The notes: a model not told the origin generated them from the letters alone. Positions 1 through 10,333 are shown, counted from the stretch's first letter. The stretch: DNA of 64,000 nt from Runella rosea (GCF_003325355.1 NZ_CP030850.1:4457501-4521500), one strand, 5' to 3'. A program made the numbers and translations.

Positions 1-243
1 TAAAGCGGGCAACGGAAGGCCAGTGTTTCGGTCATCTCCTTCAGAAGTTTTGTTGAAGGTAATGATTCGGTACGTGCGGTCGGCATTGGCGTTGTGTTGG
101 TCGTAGCTTAATTCGTAGCGAATGGCCAAAAACAACATGAGGCAGCAGGCCAGCGCGAATGTGAGTCCGGCGATGTTGATGAGCGAGTAATTCCAATCGC
201 GCTTGAGGGCGCGGAGGGCAGTTGTGACATAATTTTTTAACAT
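1..243 (-). CDS. P0: MacB/FtsX-type ABC permease, N-terminal fragment cut by window edge
   Basis: The first 81 codons of another array permease are visible, read leftwards from an ATG at 243-241; the rest lies outside the window. The N-terminus begins MLKNYVTTALRALKRDWNYS and is followed by a hydrophobic helix (NIAGLTFALACCLMLFLAI) and then RYELSYDQHNANADRTYRI. This is the standard start of the family: an amphipathic cytosolic leader, TM1 and entry into the first periplasmic domain. Only 16 bp separate it from the stop of P1, so it should be the last visible gene of the P4-P3-P2-P1-P0 operon, which continues beyond the window. The variant leader (TTALRALKRDW instead of KIAxRNL) marks it as a distinct paralogue. 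Confidence 0.85.
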   Translation of the reverse strand, partial: MLKNYVTTALRALKRDWNYSLINIAGLTFALACCLMLFLAIRYELSYDQHNANADRTYRIITFNKTSEGDDRNTGLPLPAL

Positions 244-259
244 GGCTGTTGGGATTGTA

Positions 260-2680
260 TTATTCTGATTTTAAAGATTTTACGGGATTCATTAGGGCGG
301 CTTTGATACTCTGAAAACTCACCGTCAGAAATGCGATGCCAACCGCCAGAAAGGCAGTTACGCCAAAGACCCACCACGGAATATCAATTCGGTACGCAAA
401 GTCCTTGAGCCACAGGTGCATGGCATACCAAGCAACTGGCGAAGCGATGAGGAGAGCGATAAGAACGAGTTTGATAAAATCAGTTGAAAGGAGCGTTACG
501 ACGCTGCCCACGCTGGCACCCAGCACTTTCCGAATGCCAATCTCCTTAGCGCGTTGCTCGGCGGTGTAGGTGGCCAGTGCAAATAGGCCCAAACAAGAAA
601 TGAAAATCGAAATGGCCGCAAAAATCAAAAAGAGTGTGCGCTGTTTTTGTTCGGCTTGGTACTGGTCGTTGAAGCGTTCATCCAAGAAGGTGTATTCAAA
701 CGGATTGTTCGGAAAAAACTGTTTCCACACCTTTTCAACGTGAGCAATGGCCGCGGGCAAATCGCCCGTTTTAGCGCTCACCGATAGCCGACTACGCCAG
801 CTTGGACGCATAAACATCACCATCGGGGCAATTTTCTGGTGCAGCGATTCAAAATGAAAGTCCCTGACCACGCCAACCACTTGTCCGTCGAGGTTGCCGT
901 ATTTGAAGCGTTGACCAATGGCCGCTTCGTTGTTTTTCCAACCAATTGCTTTTATGGCCGCCTCATTCAGAATAAAATTGGTGGTATCAGCCCCGAAAGT
1001 CCGTGAGAAATCACGGCCAGCGGCGAGTTGTATTTCGTAGGTGTTGATAAAATCATAATCGGTCGAAAGTCCCTTGATTTCGGTGCTGACGGGCGTGGTG
1101 GTATCACCTTTGGCAACGGAAGCTCCCATCGAATCCAACAGCCGAATCGTAGGCACGCGCGAAGAATGCGTCACGTTGGTAATGCCCGAATGTTGTTTGA
1201 GTTGTTGCTTAAGTGTCTCAAAATCAGCCGCAGAACTTCCCACGCCCGACATGACCAAAATCTGCTCCTTTTTATAACCCGTCTTTTGGTTCATCATAAA
1301 ATCAAGCTGATTGTAGACTACGCTCGTGCAAATAATCAAGGGGCAGGCAATGGCAAACTGCGTGATTACCAGTACTTGGCGTAGTTTGCCGTTTTTGAGG
1401 GCATTCACAATACTGCCTTTCAGGACTTGAATAGGTTGGTAGGCAGTTAGGAAAAAAGCGGGGTAACTTCCCGCGGCTAAACCCGTGATTAATACCGCTA
1501 AGGTGGCCGTTAATAAAAATTGTCCGCTGAATAATTGCGTGAAAGAGAGGTTTTTGTTGGTAAAATTATTGAGTGCAGGAAGCAACGTCGCCGTGGCAAT
1601 CAGCGCCAATACCAACGCAAAAAACGTCACCAAAATAGATTCGCTCAAAAACTGCCCAATGAGCTGTTGCCGCAATGCCCCCACTGCTTTCCGCATTCCT
1701 ACTTCCTTGGCGCGGCTGGCCGAGCGGGCCGTGGCCAAATTCATGTAATTGATGCAGGCAATCAGCAAAATAAACAACGCAATGGCCGAGAAAATGTAGA
1801 CGTATTTGATGTCACCGCCTGGCTCAATTTCGTAGTCTAAGTGTGAATAAAGGTGAATATCAGGCACTTTTGTCAAATGAAGTTCAGAGTATTTGGAGCC
1901 TTTGGTACCGTTATGTTCGGGCAGGTGCTTGTCCTGAAACGCCGGAAAGGCTTTTTCTAGTTTGGCGGGGTCGTAGTTGGCAGGGAGTAAAAAATAGGTG
2001 GCAAAGTTGTTGCCGCCCCAGTCGCTGCGTAACCCTTCGGCACCATACAGGCGTTCATCATTGAGTGAAACCGCCGAAAACAAAACGTTGGGGTGAATGT
2101 GCGACTGGGCGGGAAGCGGTTCAAAAACGCCCGTAATACGGAAGTCGTATTGGCTGTCGAATTTGATGAGTTTTCCAACGGGGCTGACGTTCCCAAAGTA
2201 TTTTTCAGCCATCGGTTTTGACAAAACCACCGTAAATGGGTCCGAAAGTGCTTTGTCAGGATTACCTTCCAATAGCCTGAAATCAAACACTTTAAAGATA
2301 TTGTCTTCGGCAAAAAACAGGTTGTCTTCGGTGTATTTTTTCTCCAAATTATCGGGCAATCGCATCGTTCCCTCGTATTCCAACAGGCGGGTTATTTGTT
2401 CGACTTCAGGAAAATCATTCTTGAAATGCGGAAAAAAAGCGGGTGCTACCGTCCCCAGTCGCAGACTGATTTGGCCATCGGTCGACTTGAAATACCGCGA
2501 AACCCGATAAATACGGTCGGCTTTTTGGTGAAAACGGTCGTAACCCAACTCATCCTGCACGTAGAGTGCAATGACCAAAAAACTCGTCAGTCCCAAACTG
2601 AGACCTGCAATGTTGATAAACGTAAAACCTTTGTGTTTTAAAAGGCTACGAAAAGCGATTTTGAGGTAGTTGCGTAACAT
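260..2680 (-). CDS. P1: MacB/FtsX-type ABC transporter permease
   Basis: An 806-residue inner-membrane permease with no nucleotide-binding domain. TM1 is at about 20-42, the first MacB-type periplasmic domain at 45-285, and TM2-4 at about 290-410. TM5 (about 435-455), a second periplasmic domain (460-675) and TM6-8 follow. The cytosolic loop after TM2 reads KEVGMRKAVGA and its copy after TM6 reads KEIGIRKVLGAS; in MacB and LolC/E this region contacts the ATPase. It ends MNPVKSLKSE. It is the fourth gene of the P4-P0 unit, 90 bp after P2, and that gap holds a REP-like palindrome. No ATPase or adaptor is near; the only ones in the window are about 52 kb away. The substrate cannot be read from the sequence. 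Confidence 0.93.
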   Translation of the reverse strand: MLRNYLKIAFRSLLKHKGFTFINIAGLSLGLTSFLVIALYVQDELGYDRFHQKADRIYRVSRYFKSTDGQISLRLGTVAPAFFPHFKNDFPEVEQITRLLEYEGTMRLPDNLEKKYTEDNLFFAEDNIFKVFDFRLLEGNPDKALSDPFTVVLSKPMAEKYFGNVSPVGKLIKFDSQYDFRITGVFEPLPAQSHIHPNVLFSAVSLNDERLYGAEGLRSDWGGNNFATYFLLPANYDPAKLEKAFPAFQDKHLPEHNGTKGSKYSELHLTKVPDIHLYSHLDYEIEPGGDIKYVYIFSAIALFILLIACINYMNLATARSASRAKEVGMRKAVGALRQQLIGQFLSESILVTFFALVLALIATATLLPALNNFTNKNLSFTQLFSGQFLLTATLAVLITGLAAGSYPAFFLTAYQPIQVLKGSIVNALKNGKLRQVLVITQFAIACPLIICTSVVYNQLDFMMNQKTGYKKEQILVMSGVGSSAADFETLKQQLKQHSGITNVTHSSRVPTIRLLDSMGASVAKGDTTTPVSTEIKGLSTDYDFINTYEIQLAAGRDFSRTFGADTTNFILNEAAIKAIGWKNNEAAIGQRFKYGNLDGQVVGVVRDFHFESLHQKIAPMVMFMRPSWRSRLSVSAKTGDLPAAIAHVEKVWKQFFPNNPFEYTFLDERFNDQYQAEQKQRTLFLIFAAISIFISCLGLFALATYTAEQRAKEIGIRKVLGASVGSVVTLLSTDFIKLVLIALLIASPVAWYAMHLWLKDFAYRIDIPWWVFGVTAFLAVGIAFLTVSFQSIKAALMNPVKSLKSE

Positions 2681-2697
2681 GGTTTTTGGTTTTAAAT

Positions 2698-2722
2698 GGT
2701 AGGGCAGGCCTTGCGTCTGTCC
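2698..2722. repeat. REP-like palindrome, partly decayed
   Basis: The sequence GGTAGGGCAGGCCTTGCGTC followed by TGTCC lies in the P2-P1 gap. It matches the elements at 29644-29670 and 25524-25550 apart from a few substitutions. The arms GGGCAG and CTGTCC flank a GCCTTGCGT core. It is one of four copies seen in the window, all intergenic. Confidence 0.6.
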
Positions 2723-2770
2723 AATTCGAGGTATTGTGACAGCGTAAACGGGCCGACGCGAGGCTTATCC

Positions 2771-5218
2771 TTACTCTGTTTTTAATGACTGCACGGGATT
2801 GGCTAATGCAGCTTTGATACTGTGAAAACTGATGGTGAACAGGGCGATAATCACCGCGACCAGTCCAGCCAACGCAAAAATCCACCATTGAATAGTAATG
2901 CGATATGTAAAATCGGCCAGCCATTTATTCAAGAAAAAATAAGCAATCGGACTGGCAATGAGGATAGCTACGAGGATGAGTTTGATGAAATCGGCAGACA
3001 AGAGCGCCACGACACTCCCCACGCTTGCACCCAATACTTTTCGGATGCCGATTTCTTTGGTACGCTGCCGTACCACAAACGCAATCATGCCAAACAAACC
3101 AAAACAGGAGAGGAAAATCGCGACCCCCGCAAACAACGCAATGAGCGACGCAAATCGACTTTCTTCTCGGTAGCTATCGGCGAGAGACTCATCCAGAAAG
3201 CGGTGTTCGAATACTTTTTCGGGAAAAAACTCTTTCCATGTTTTTTCCACATAAGCCAATGTAGCAGGGGTATTGGCCGATGAAATTTTAATGCCAAATT
3301 GAGAAAATGTTCCTGGGCTTACCTCCATAAATAAGGGGCTTAGGCCCGTACGAAGGTTTTCGGAATGAAAATCATTGACGACTCCTACTACTCGGCCTTT
3401 TTTGCCGCCGCGTTGGATGCTCTGGCCAATAGCTGCCTGCGGTGACCCAAAATGAAGGGCTTTTACCGCTTCGTTGTTGATGATAAAACCCTCTAAATGG
3501 TCAGTTCCGTAGGTTTTGTCAAAATCGCGACCTGCCACTATTTTCAGGTCGAAGGTTTTAATAAAGTCATAGTCTACCGAGATACCCGGAAGTACAACCC
3601 CGTCTTCAATTCTGATTTTTTCGGTCGCAATCGGGTGACGCGCACCGCCCATTCCTGGTAGGTTTGAGGCCAAGGTGACGGCTCTAATGGAAGGGTTTTG
3701 CAGTAGTTTTTCCTCAAAGGCATTGGTCCGATTGCGCAGTTGTTGGTCGCCAGGTGAAAACAGATTGTTCATATTTTGACTGAATAGCGGCACCGCCAGC
3801 GTCATGTCGCGGTTGAATCCCAAGGGGCGATTTTTCAAATAGTCAATCTGCCGCAAGACAATCCCTGCGCCTGCAAGCAGGGCCACCGCTACCGTGAATT
3901 GTAGGGTAATGAGACCTTGGGTCAGCCAATTTCCCCCTTGGCCCTTGCCACTGGCTTTTCCGCGAAAAATATCGGTGGCTTTGAAGCGCGAAGCAAAAAC
4001 GGCGGGGTATATCCCTGCCAATAAACAAGCCATTGTAAATACGCCAAAAAACAGCAAAAGCATTTCGGCATTTTGGGCGAAAGAAAAGTCAGGTTTTCGT
4101 CCAAAAAAGGTTTCCATTTGGCCCAAAAACTGTTTGGTAAGCAGTAAGGCCAACAAAAAAGCGGGGAGTCCCAATAAAAAAGTTTCTGTCAACAATTGCC
4201 CGACGATTTGCCACGACTGTGATCCAAGTACTTTCCGTACGCCCACTTCTTTGGCGCGACTTAGCTGGGCGGCGGTGCTGAGATTGACGAAATTAACCAC
4301 CGCAATGGCCAGAATGAGGACTCCAATCAGGGAAAATATCTGTAAGAAATCGGGGTTGGCGGTAGGAACTACTTCGCCCTCCGCTGTTGATTGCAAGTGG
4401 ATGTCACGTACGGGAAAGAGGGCGAAGTTTTGTTTGTCCCGTACTTCTTTCATGCCGTTTTTGAGGACGAAATTCTTGAACCGAGCGTTGACAGAGGCGG
4501 CTTTTGCCCCTTTTTTTAGTAATACATAGGTGGTGGCATAAGATGCCAATTTGTTGTTTTGGATAACGTCTAGGATGCCTTCACGGGCAAAATCAGGCTC
4601 TACATCGACGATATTGCGAAATGGAGCCAGAAAATCAAAGGTAAAGTGGGCATTTTCGGGCAGGGCGCGTATCACGCCGCCCACCGTGAAAGGCCCCTGA
4701 TTGGCCAGCATTAACTGTTTGCCTATACAATCTTCTTTGCCAAAAAAGCGCAGGGCCGTTTTATCGGTCAATACAATCGAAAATGGGGTGTGTAGTGCGC
4801 GGTCAGGGTCGCCTTGGAGGGTCTCAAAACCAAAGACCTGCATGGTGGTTGAATCGGCAAAAAAAGCATTTTCTACCTCAAAGCCCTGATCTTGGTCGGG
4901 GATTCGTACGCTGATGCTCCGGGGATAAAACCGTGTAGTTTGCTCAATTTCGGGGAAATAATTCGGGAGCATCGGCGCAAAAGGCGCAGGTGAGCGCGTG
5001 ATGGTAAAAGCGCTTCCCGTAAAATTAAGCTCATAATTCAGGCGATACAGCCGGTCGGTTGTAGGATAGTGGCGGTCGTAAGAGTGTTCAAAACGGTACC
5101 AGATGAACGTCAAAAAACAAAACGTCAGTCCCAATGTCAATCCTGCAAAATTGACGAAGGAAAAGAGTTTATTTTTACGAATTTGCCGAAAAGCAATGCT
5201 AATGTAATTGCGTAACAT
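2771..5218 (-). CDS. P2: MacB/FtsX-type ABC transporter permease
   Basis: An 815-residue permease with the duplicated helix/periplasmic/three-helix plan. TM1 is NFAGLTLGLTFCFLTFIWYR, and the residues after it (FEHSYDRHYPTTDRLYRLNY) are unusual for the array, where most members have xDELSxDxxH here. The first coupling-loop motif is KEVGVRKVLGS and the second KEIGIRKVLGAS. The C-terminus is ANPVQSLKTE, with Q replacing the common K. It starts at the ATG at 5218 (MLRNYISIAFRQI). It lies 80 bp after P3 and 90 bp before P1 in the P4-P0 operon, with no recognisable promoter in the gaps, so it is probably read from the sigma-54 promoter upstream of P4. Confidence 0.93.
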   Translation of the reverse strand: MLRNYISIAFRQIRKNKLFSFVNFAGLTLGLTFCFLTFIWYRFEHSYDRHYPTTDRLYRLNYELNFTGSAFTITRSPAPFAPMLPNYFPEIEQTTRFYPRSISVRIPDQDQGFEVENAFFADSTTMQVFGFETLQGDPDRALHTPFSIVLTDKTALRFFGKEDCIGKQLMLANQGPFTVGGVIRALPENAHFTFDFLAPFRNIVDVEPDFAREGILDVIQNNKLASYATTYVLLKKGAKAASVNARFKNFVLKNGMKEVRDKQNFALFPVRDIHLQSTAEGEVVPTANPDFLQIFSLIGVLILAIAVVNFVNLSTAAQLSRAKEVGVRKVLGSQSWQIVGQLLTETFLLGLPAFLLALLLTKQFLGQMETFFGRKPDFSFAQNAEMLLLFFGVFTMACLLAGIYPAVFASRFKATDIFRGKASGKGQGGNWLTQGLITLQFTVAVALLAGAGIVLRQIDYLKNRPLGFNRDMTLAVPLFSQNMNNLFSPGDQQLRNRTNAFEEKLLQNPSIRAVTLASNLPGMGGARHPIATEKIRIEDGVVLPGISVDYDFIKTFDLKIVAGRDFDKTYGTDHLEGFIINNEAVKALHFGSPQAAIGQSIQRGGKKGRVVGVVNDFHSENLRTGLSPLFMEVSPGTFSQFGIKISSANTPATLAYVEKTWKEFFPEKVFEHRFLDESLADSYREESRFASLIALFAGVAIFLSCFGLFGMIAFVVRQRTKEIGIRKVLGASVGSVVALLSADFIKLILVAILIASPIAYFFLNKWLADFTYRITIQWWIFALAGLVAVIIALFTISFHSIKAALANPVQSLKTE

Positions 5219-5298
5219 GGTTTTTTGTTTGGAACATGGAAAACGGAGTTATGGAAAATGTACTTGTTCTGTTTTTCTTGCTCCCGTTCTCCGAAATT

Positions 5299-7767
5299 TC
5301 ACTCCGATTTCAATGAGGTTACGGGATTCATTAAGGCGGCTTTAACTGCCTGAAAACTTACTGTGAAAATCGCAATCAATAACGCCATTGAGCCTGCTAT
5401 AGCGTACATCCACCAACTGATGTCAATGGGATACGCAAAGCCTGTAAGCCACTGATTCATAGCCCACCACGCGGCAGGCGCGGCAATCACAAAAGAAACG
5501 ATAACTAATTTGAGAAAGCCCTTCGACAGGAGCATAATGATTTGACTGACAGAAGCTCCCATCACTTTACGAATGCCTATTTCTTTGGTTTTTGTTTCGG
5601 CCATGTACGCAATCAATCCAAACAAACCTAAACAGGCAATCAAAATAGCCAATCCCGTAAAAATGCCGAAGACAACGCCCGTGCGCTGTTCGCGTTGATA
5701 TGCTTTGGCAAATGATTCATCTAAGAAAGTATAAGTAAACGGCGTACCGGGTGCGTAGCTTTTCCACTGTTTCTCGATGGTTGTCAACACTTTGTCCACA
5801 TTTTCGCCGCTGATACGGGCCAATACGTAAGAGTTGGATTCTTCATACGTTTTGGAGGAATGGTGAAACAACGCAAAAGGCGACTTCACGTTATGAACCG
5901 TTTGAACATCAAAATCTTTGACAACGCCAACGACTTTAAAACGCTGCATATTTCCGCCGGGATAGTCTATGTACTTTCCTATTGGGTTTTTCCAGCCAAT
6001 TTTCTTCACCGCCGCTTCATTCAGAATAACCGAAGTCGAATCGTTGAATTCTTTAGAGAAATCGCGGCCTTTCGTGAGTTTAATATCAAGAGTTTTGATA
6101 AACTCGTCGTCCGTCATAAACGAGAAAAGCGTCAGATCTTTGGCAATCTGCTTGTCGCCGGTATGTTGTTCAGGGAGATAGAAATCACCAAAACGGCCAC
6201 TCAACGGCACGTTGGTACTGATGGAAGTGTGAATAATATCGGGAATACGAGCAATTTCCTGTCGGAATGCTTCCTGACTTTGTTCCAGACGCTGTGCATT
6301 AGGAATGACAATGACGTTTTCTTTCGTGAGTCCCAAATCTTTATTTTGTGTAAAACGCAGTTGTTGGAAGACTACAATCGTACAGATAATCAACGCCGTA
6401 GAGACCGCAAATTGAAAAACGACTAAGCCATTTCGAACCAACAAATGAGCAATGTTCGTTTTAATGGAATTCGTTTTTAATACTTCGATGGGTTTGAACG
6501 AAGTAAGATAAAAGGCAGGATAACTTCCCGCCAGCACGCCCGTAGTGAGCATGAGCAACACAATAAATAAACCAAAACCACCTTCAAAAAGAGCGTTAAA
6601 AGCAATGGCCTTGCCTGAAATTTGATTGAACCACGGCAATGATACAGAGATAATTACCAATGCCAGGACCGTAGCTAAAAAGCTATACAGCAGCGATTCG
6701 GATAAAAATTGTTTGATAAGGCTACTCTGAAAAGAACCGAGCGTCTTTCGTACACCCACTTCTTTGGCACGCTTGAGCGAGCGGGCCGTCGAAAGATTCA
6801 TAAAATTGACGCAGGCCAGCAAAATGATAAAGATGGCAATAATGCCAAACATATAGACCTGTTTAATGTCGCCTGTGTTTTCATAAAACACGCTTATTTT
6901 GCCCGAATGAAGATGAACATCTTGAAAAGGCTGTAGAAAAAACTCCCATTTGCCGCCTTTCTTAATGAATTCGTCATACGGTTGTCCAATTCGATTGAAT
7001 GCATATTGGGCGTGTTTGCGAATCATGGCGGGAAATTTGGCTTCCAATTGCCGAATCCGCTCGGGGTTTTGAGCAATCTTATCATTGAGCACCACAAACG
7101 TACTCACGTTGAGCCATACCCAACTCCAGTCAAAATAACTGACAACCTGAACACTGCGGATAGGAACCAAAAAATCGAATTGCATCGAAGACTGACTCGG
7201 AATATCCTTCAATACCGCCGTGACTTTCCGGGGGCGTTCGCCAAATAAAAGCACCTGATTGATAGGGTCGCTGTCGCCAAAGTATTTTTTAGCCATTGTT
7301 TCAGTAATCACCACATCGTCCGTGTTTTGCAGGCAGGTAGCGGCATTTCCTTTTTGGAGCGCAAAGTCGAAGATTTCCAGAAAGTTGGAGTCAACGGCCA
7401 TGATGTTTTTCTCGTCAAAGAAATGGTCTTTTTTACCATTTCGTTCGTGACTCACCACCAAATCCATGATTTGAAAGGTGCGCGTGTAAGTTTCTATCTC
7501 AGGAAATTCGGCCATCAACGTTTTGCCCGCCGGCGGTGGCGTATAGCCTCCCAGCAACTCTGAGCCGCCAAAATTTCCGTCAATATTGACCTGATAGATT
7601 TGCGGTGTTTTCTTGAAAAAAGTATCAAAATGTAGTTCGTCCTTGATAAACAGTACAATCAAAAGACACACCGCCATTCCTACTGCCAACCCGGCGATGT
7701 TGATAAAGGAAAGAACCTTGTTGTTGACAAGGTTACGGATGGCGATTTTGAGATAGTTGCGTAACAT
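5299..7767 (-). CDS. P3: MacB/FtsX-type ABC transporter permease
   Basis: An 822-residue permease. TM1 is NIAGLAVGMAVCLLIVLFIK, followed by DELHFDTFFKKTPQIYQVN. The first coupling loop reads LKRAKEVGVRKTLGSFQSS and the second KEIGIRKVMGAS. The C-terminus is MNPVTSLKSE. The first periplasmic domain is somewhat longer than in P1 (about 45-300). The annotated start is the ATG at 7767, which gives the conserved MLRNYLKIAIRNLV leader. The 157-bp gap to P4 contains a long form of the REP-like palindrome (7787-7830), so P3 may be partly uncoupled from P4 in expression. The substrate is unknown. Confidence 0.93.
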   Translation of the reverse strand: MLRNYLKIAIRNLVNNKVLSFINIAGLAVGMAVCLLIVLFIKDELHFDTFFKKTPQIYQVNIDGNFGGSELLGGYTPPPAGKTLMAEFPEIETYTRTFQIMDLVVSHERNGKKDHFFDEKNIMAVDSNFLEIFDFALQKGNAATCLQNTDDVVITETMAKKYFGDSDPINQVLLFGERPRKVTAVLKDIPSQSSMQFDFLVPIRSVQVVSYFDWSWVWLNVSTFVVLNDKIAQNPERIRQLEAKFPAMIRKHAQYAFNRIGQPYDEFIKKGGKWEFFLQPFQDVHLHSGKISVFYENTGDIKQVYMFGIIAIFIILLACVNFMNLSTARSLKRAKEVGVRKTLGSFQSSLIKQFLSESLLYSFLATVLALVIISVSLPWFNQISGKAIAFNALFEGGFGLFIVLLMLTTGVLAGSYPAFYLTSFKPIEVLKTNSIKTNIAHLLVRNGLVVFQFAVSTALIICTIVVFQQLRFTQNKDLGLTKENVIVIPNAQRLEQSQEAFRQEIARIPDIIHTSISTNVPLSGRFGDFYLPEQHTGDKQIAKDLTLFSFMTDDEFIKTLDIKLTKGRDFSKEFNDSTSVILNEAAVKKIGWKNPIGKYIDYPGGNMQRFKVVGVVKDFDVQTVHNVKSPFALFHHSSKTYEESNSYVLARISGENVDKVLTTIEKQWKSYAPGTPFTYTFLDESFAKAYQREQRTGVVFGIFTGLAILIACLGLFGLIAYMAETKTKEIGIRKVMGASVSQIIMLLSKGFLKLVIVSFVIAAPAAWWAMNQWLTGFAYPIDISWWMYAIAGSMALLIAIFTVSFQAVKAALMNPVTSLKSE

Positions 7768-7786
7768 TATATTTTAAGTTTAAACC

Positions 7787-7830
7787 GTAGGGGCAGGGCC
7801 GCAGCGGCGGACCGCTCGCGTCTGCCCTAT
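7787..7830. repeat. REP-like palindrome, extended form
   Basis: It starts GTAGGGGCAGGGC and ends CGCGTCTGCCCTAT, with an inserted GC-rich inner palindrome (GCAGCGGCGGACCGC) between the outer arms GGGGCAG and CTGCCC. It lies between P4 and P3 and is related to the shorter elements at 2698, 25524 and 29644. Confidence 0.6.
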
Positions 7831-7924
7831 CCACTGCCACCGACTATGAGAAATTTGAGCCTAATCAAAGTTAATATGTGTTTGCCCAGATCAGCATTTT
7901 CGTTGTATCCAGGCAAACGTGCCC

Positions 7925-10333
7925 CTACTCCGATTTCAAAGATTTTACTGGATTCATCAGAGCCGCTCGGATGGATTGCGCACTAACCGTTAATAAAGCA
8001 ATACCGACGGCAACAACTCCCGCCAACCCAAATACCCACCATTGGATGTCCATCCGGTAGACAAAGTCTTTGAGCCACTCGTTCATGGCATACCACGCGA
8101 TAGGCGATGCGATGACGATGGCAATCAATACGAGTTTTAAGAAATCTTTTGACAACAACGCCGTGATTCCTAATACCGAAGCGCCCAACACTTTACGAAT
8201 GCCGATTTCTTTGGTGCGTTGGGCGGTAGTGTATGCCACCAAACCGAACAATCCCAAACAAGCCAATAAAATAGCCAAGCCCGCAAACACCGTGAAAACG
8301 CGACTGATGCGGTTTTCGTTGGCGTACATTTGGCGGTATTCTTCGTCAAGGAAGGTGTAGCTGAATGGACGATGAGGCGCAAGCGTTTTCCATTTGTTTT
8401 CCAAAAAAGACAGCGTTTGCGGAATATTATTTCCCGTCATTTTAACCAACAATACATTACCCCAAGTGACTGGAAAAATACCCAAAGAGCCGATGGGTTG
8501 TTTCATCGAAGCAAAGTGAAAATCGCGAAAAACGCCCTTGATTTCTCCCAAGCGACCGCCTAATTTGATTTTTTTTGCAACGGCTTCCTGCGACTTCCAG
8601 CCTAGTTGTTTGGCCAGCGTTTCGTTGATTAAAAAGCGATAATCGCTCTTGGAATCATCCTCAGCGTTGAGTAGTTGCATGTCGGCCTCGGTAAGGTCGC
8701 TGCCCGCAATAATCTTGATGTCTAGGGTTTTGGCCAAATCTTCATCGCCAGGAAACGCCGTAATCATCTTCTGGACAGGATTGGACGTACCCACGGTTTC
8801 GACGCCGTCGCCCCATTGAATAAACGTGGGCGTTTCGTACGCTAGTGCTACATTTTTGACGTTAGGGTTTTGCGTAAATTCATTTTTTAGCGCCTTTAGA
8901 TTTTTGTTGATGCGCCCATCGGTGGGTAGAGCAATAATGTGTTGTTTATCGTAGCCCAGTTTTTTGTTTTGGATAAAATTCATCTGATTGTTGACCACGA
9001 GTGTACTCACAATCAGAAAAACAGAAATAATGAACTGTAAGACAATCAATGATTTACGCAATAATAGCCCCGAAGCGGTATTTTTAAACGCACCTTTCAA
9101 TACTTTGATGGGCTGGAAGTAAGACAGTGCCAAAGCAGGGTAACTTCCCGCCACAAAACTAACCAGCAGCCAAATGCCCATTAAGGACAGGATGCCAACG
9201 GGTTGAAAGAGAACATCGAATGAAAGTTGGCGTTGAGACAGTTGATTAAACGACGGCAAAAATGCCGCTGCCGCTGCTAAACTCAATGCCAACGCAACCA
9301 GGGTAAGCACCAGTGACTCGCTCAAAAACTGCCAAAATAACTGTCCGCGAAAGGCTCCCAGTACTTTTCTCATGCCCACTTCCTTGGCGCGCTCGGTGGC
9401 GCGGGCGGTGGTAAGATTCATGTAGTTGGTGGCGGCAATGACCAAAATAAGCAAGGCAATAACCAGAAAAATATAGACGTAGGTGATATCACCAGCGGCG
9501 CTCATGCCGCCTTGGGCTTCGGAATAAAGGTGAACATCGGCGAGCGGTTCGAGCAGATAAGTTACAAAATTGTTGCCAGTCATTTCGGTTTCGGCCGATT
9601 GCTGGCGCATGTACGCGGCAATTTTTGACTGAAGCGCAGCTACCGAAGTAGAAGGGCGCAGCAGTAAATACGTGACATAATTGGCGTTCCACCACGTCTC
9701 GGTTTTAGCGGCCGAAAGTGAGTGGAAAGAGGCCACAAAGTCAAATTGTAATTGAGAATTGGAAGGAGCATCTTCGGCAATGCCTGTCACTAAATAGTCC
9801 ACTTTGTCTTCCAACCGAATGATTTTGCCCACGGGTTCTTCTATTCCAAAGTATTTTCGGGCGGTTGAGGCCGTAAGAACGACTTGATTGGGGGCGTTGA
9901 GTACTGTTTTTGGGTTTCCTTTCAATAATTTGAACGAAAAGAAATCAAAAAAAGACGAGTCGGCCCAGCAAAAGCGAGGTTCGTTAAACAATAAATCGCC
10001 TTGTTTGACCACGACGGTACTTTGAGAGTGGGCGGGGTCGGAGACCCGAACGAAGCCTTCTACCTCGGGAAAATCGCGGCGAAATGCGGGCCCGACTTTG
10101 GTGCCCGTCATGACGGTTTTGTTGGCGGTCCCTTCGATGCTGTAATGCATTACCACCCGGGCAATGCGGGAACCGTTTTGGTGAAATTGGTCAAAACTTA
10201 GTTCGTGCTGAATGTACAGCCCAATCAGCAGACAGGCCGTCAAGCCCGCGGCCAAACCAAATACATTGATGAATGTAAATGCCTTGTGGTTCCACAAGTT
10301 GCGCAGTGTGGTTTTGAGATAGTTCCGTATCAT
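7925..10333 (-). CDS. P4: MacB/FtsX-type ABC transporter permease
   Basis: The reading frame opens at 10372, but the start chosen is the ATG at 10333, giving an 802-residue protein beginning MIRNYLKTTLRNLWNHK. This matches the leader of every paralogue and falls just downstream of a -24/-12 promoter at 10368-10384. TM1 is NVFGLAAGLTACLLIGLYI, then QHELSFDQFHQNG. The coupling-loop motifs are KEVGMRKVLGA and KEIGIRKVLGAS, and it ends MNPVKSLKSE. It is the first gene of the leftmost array operon (P4-P3-P2-P1-P0). The divergent neighbour, 307 bp away, is a LytS-type kinase with its own probable housekeeping promoter. Confidence 0.93.
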   Translation of the reverse strand: MIRNYLKTTLRNLWNHKAFTFINVFGLAAGLTACLLIGLYIQHELSFDQFHQNGSRIARVVMHYSIEGTANKTVMTGTKVGPAFRRDFPEVEGFVRVSDPAHSQSTVVVKQGDLLFNEPRFCWADSSFFDFFSFKLLKGNPKTVLNAPNQVVLTASTARKYFGIEEPVGKIIRLEDKVDYLVTGIAEDAPSNSQLQFDFVASFHSLSAAKTETWWNANYVTYLLLRPSTSVAALQSKIAAYMRQQSAETEMTGNNFVTYLLEPLADVHLYSEAQGGMSAAGDITYVYIFLVIALLILVIAATNYMNLTTARATERAKEVGMRKVLGAFRGQLFWQFLSESLVLTLVALALSLAAAAAFLPSFNQLSQRQLSFDVLFQPVGILSLMGIWLLVSFVAGSYPALALSYFQPIKVLKGAFKNTASGLLLRKSLIVLQFIISVFLIVSTLVVNNQMNFIQNKKLGYDKQHIIALPTDGRINKNLKALKNEFTQNPNVKNVALAYETPTFIQWGDGVETVGTSNPVQKMITAFPGDEDLAKTLDIKIIAGSDLTEADMQLLNAEDDSKSDYRFLINETLAKQLGWKSQEAVAKKIKLGGRLGEIKGVFRDFHFASMKQPIGSLGIFPVTWGNVLLVKMTGNNIPQTLSFLENKWKTLAPHRPFSYTFLDEEYRQMYANENRISRVFTVFAGLAILLACLGLFGLVAYTTAQRTKEIGIRKVLGASVLGITALLSKDFLKLVLIAIVIASPIAWYAMNEWLKDFVYRMDIQWWVFGLAGVVAVGIALLTVSAQSIRAALMNPVKSLKSE

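Noticed and set aside
3894-4529. 211-codon plus-strand frame inside P2, and similar plus-strand frames inside other permeases (for example 5860-6426 and 44909-45499)
   Set aside because: These are antisense shadows. The same peptide patterns recur at matching positions in several paralogues (such as MRIPISLVRCSA-like strings opposite the KEIGIRKVLGAS codons), as expected from conserved coding on the other strand.
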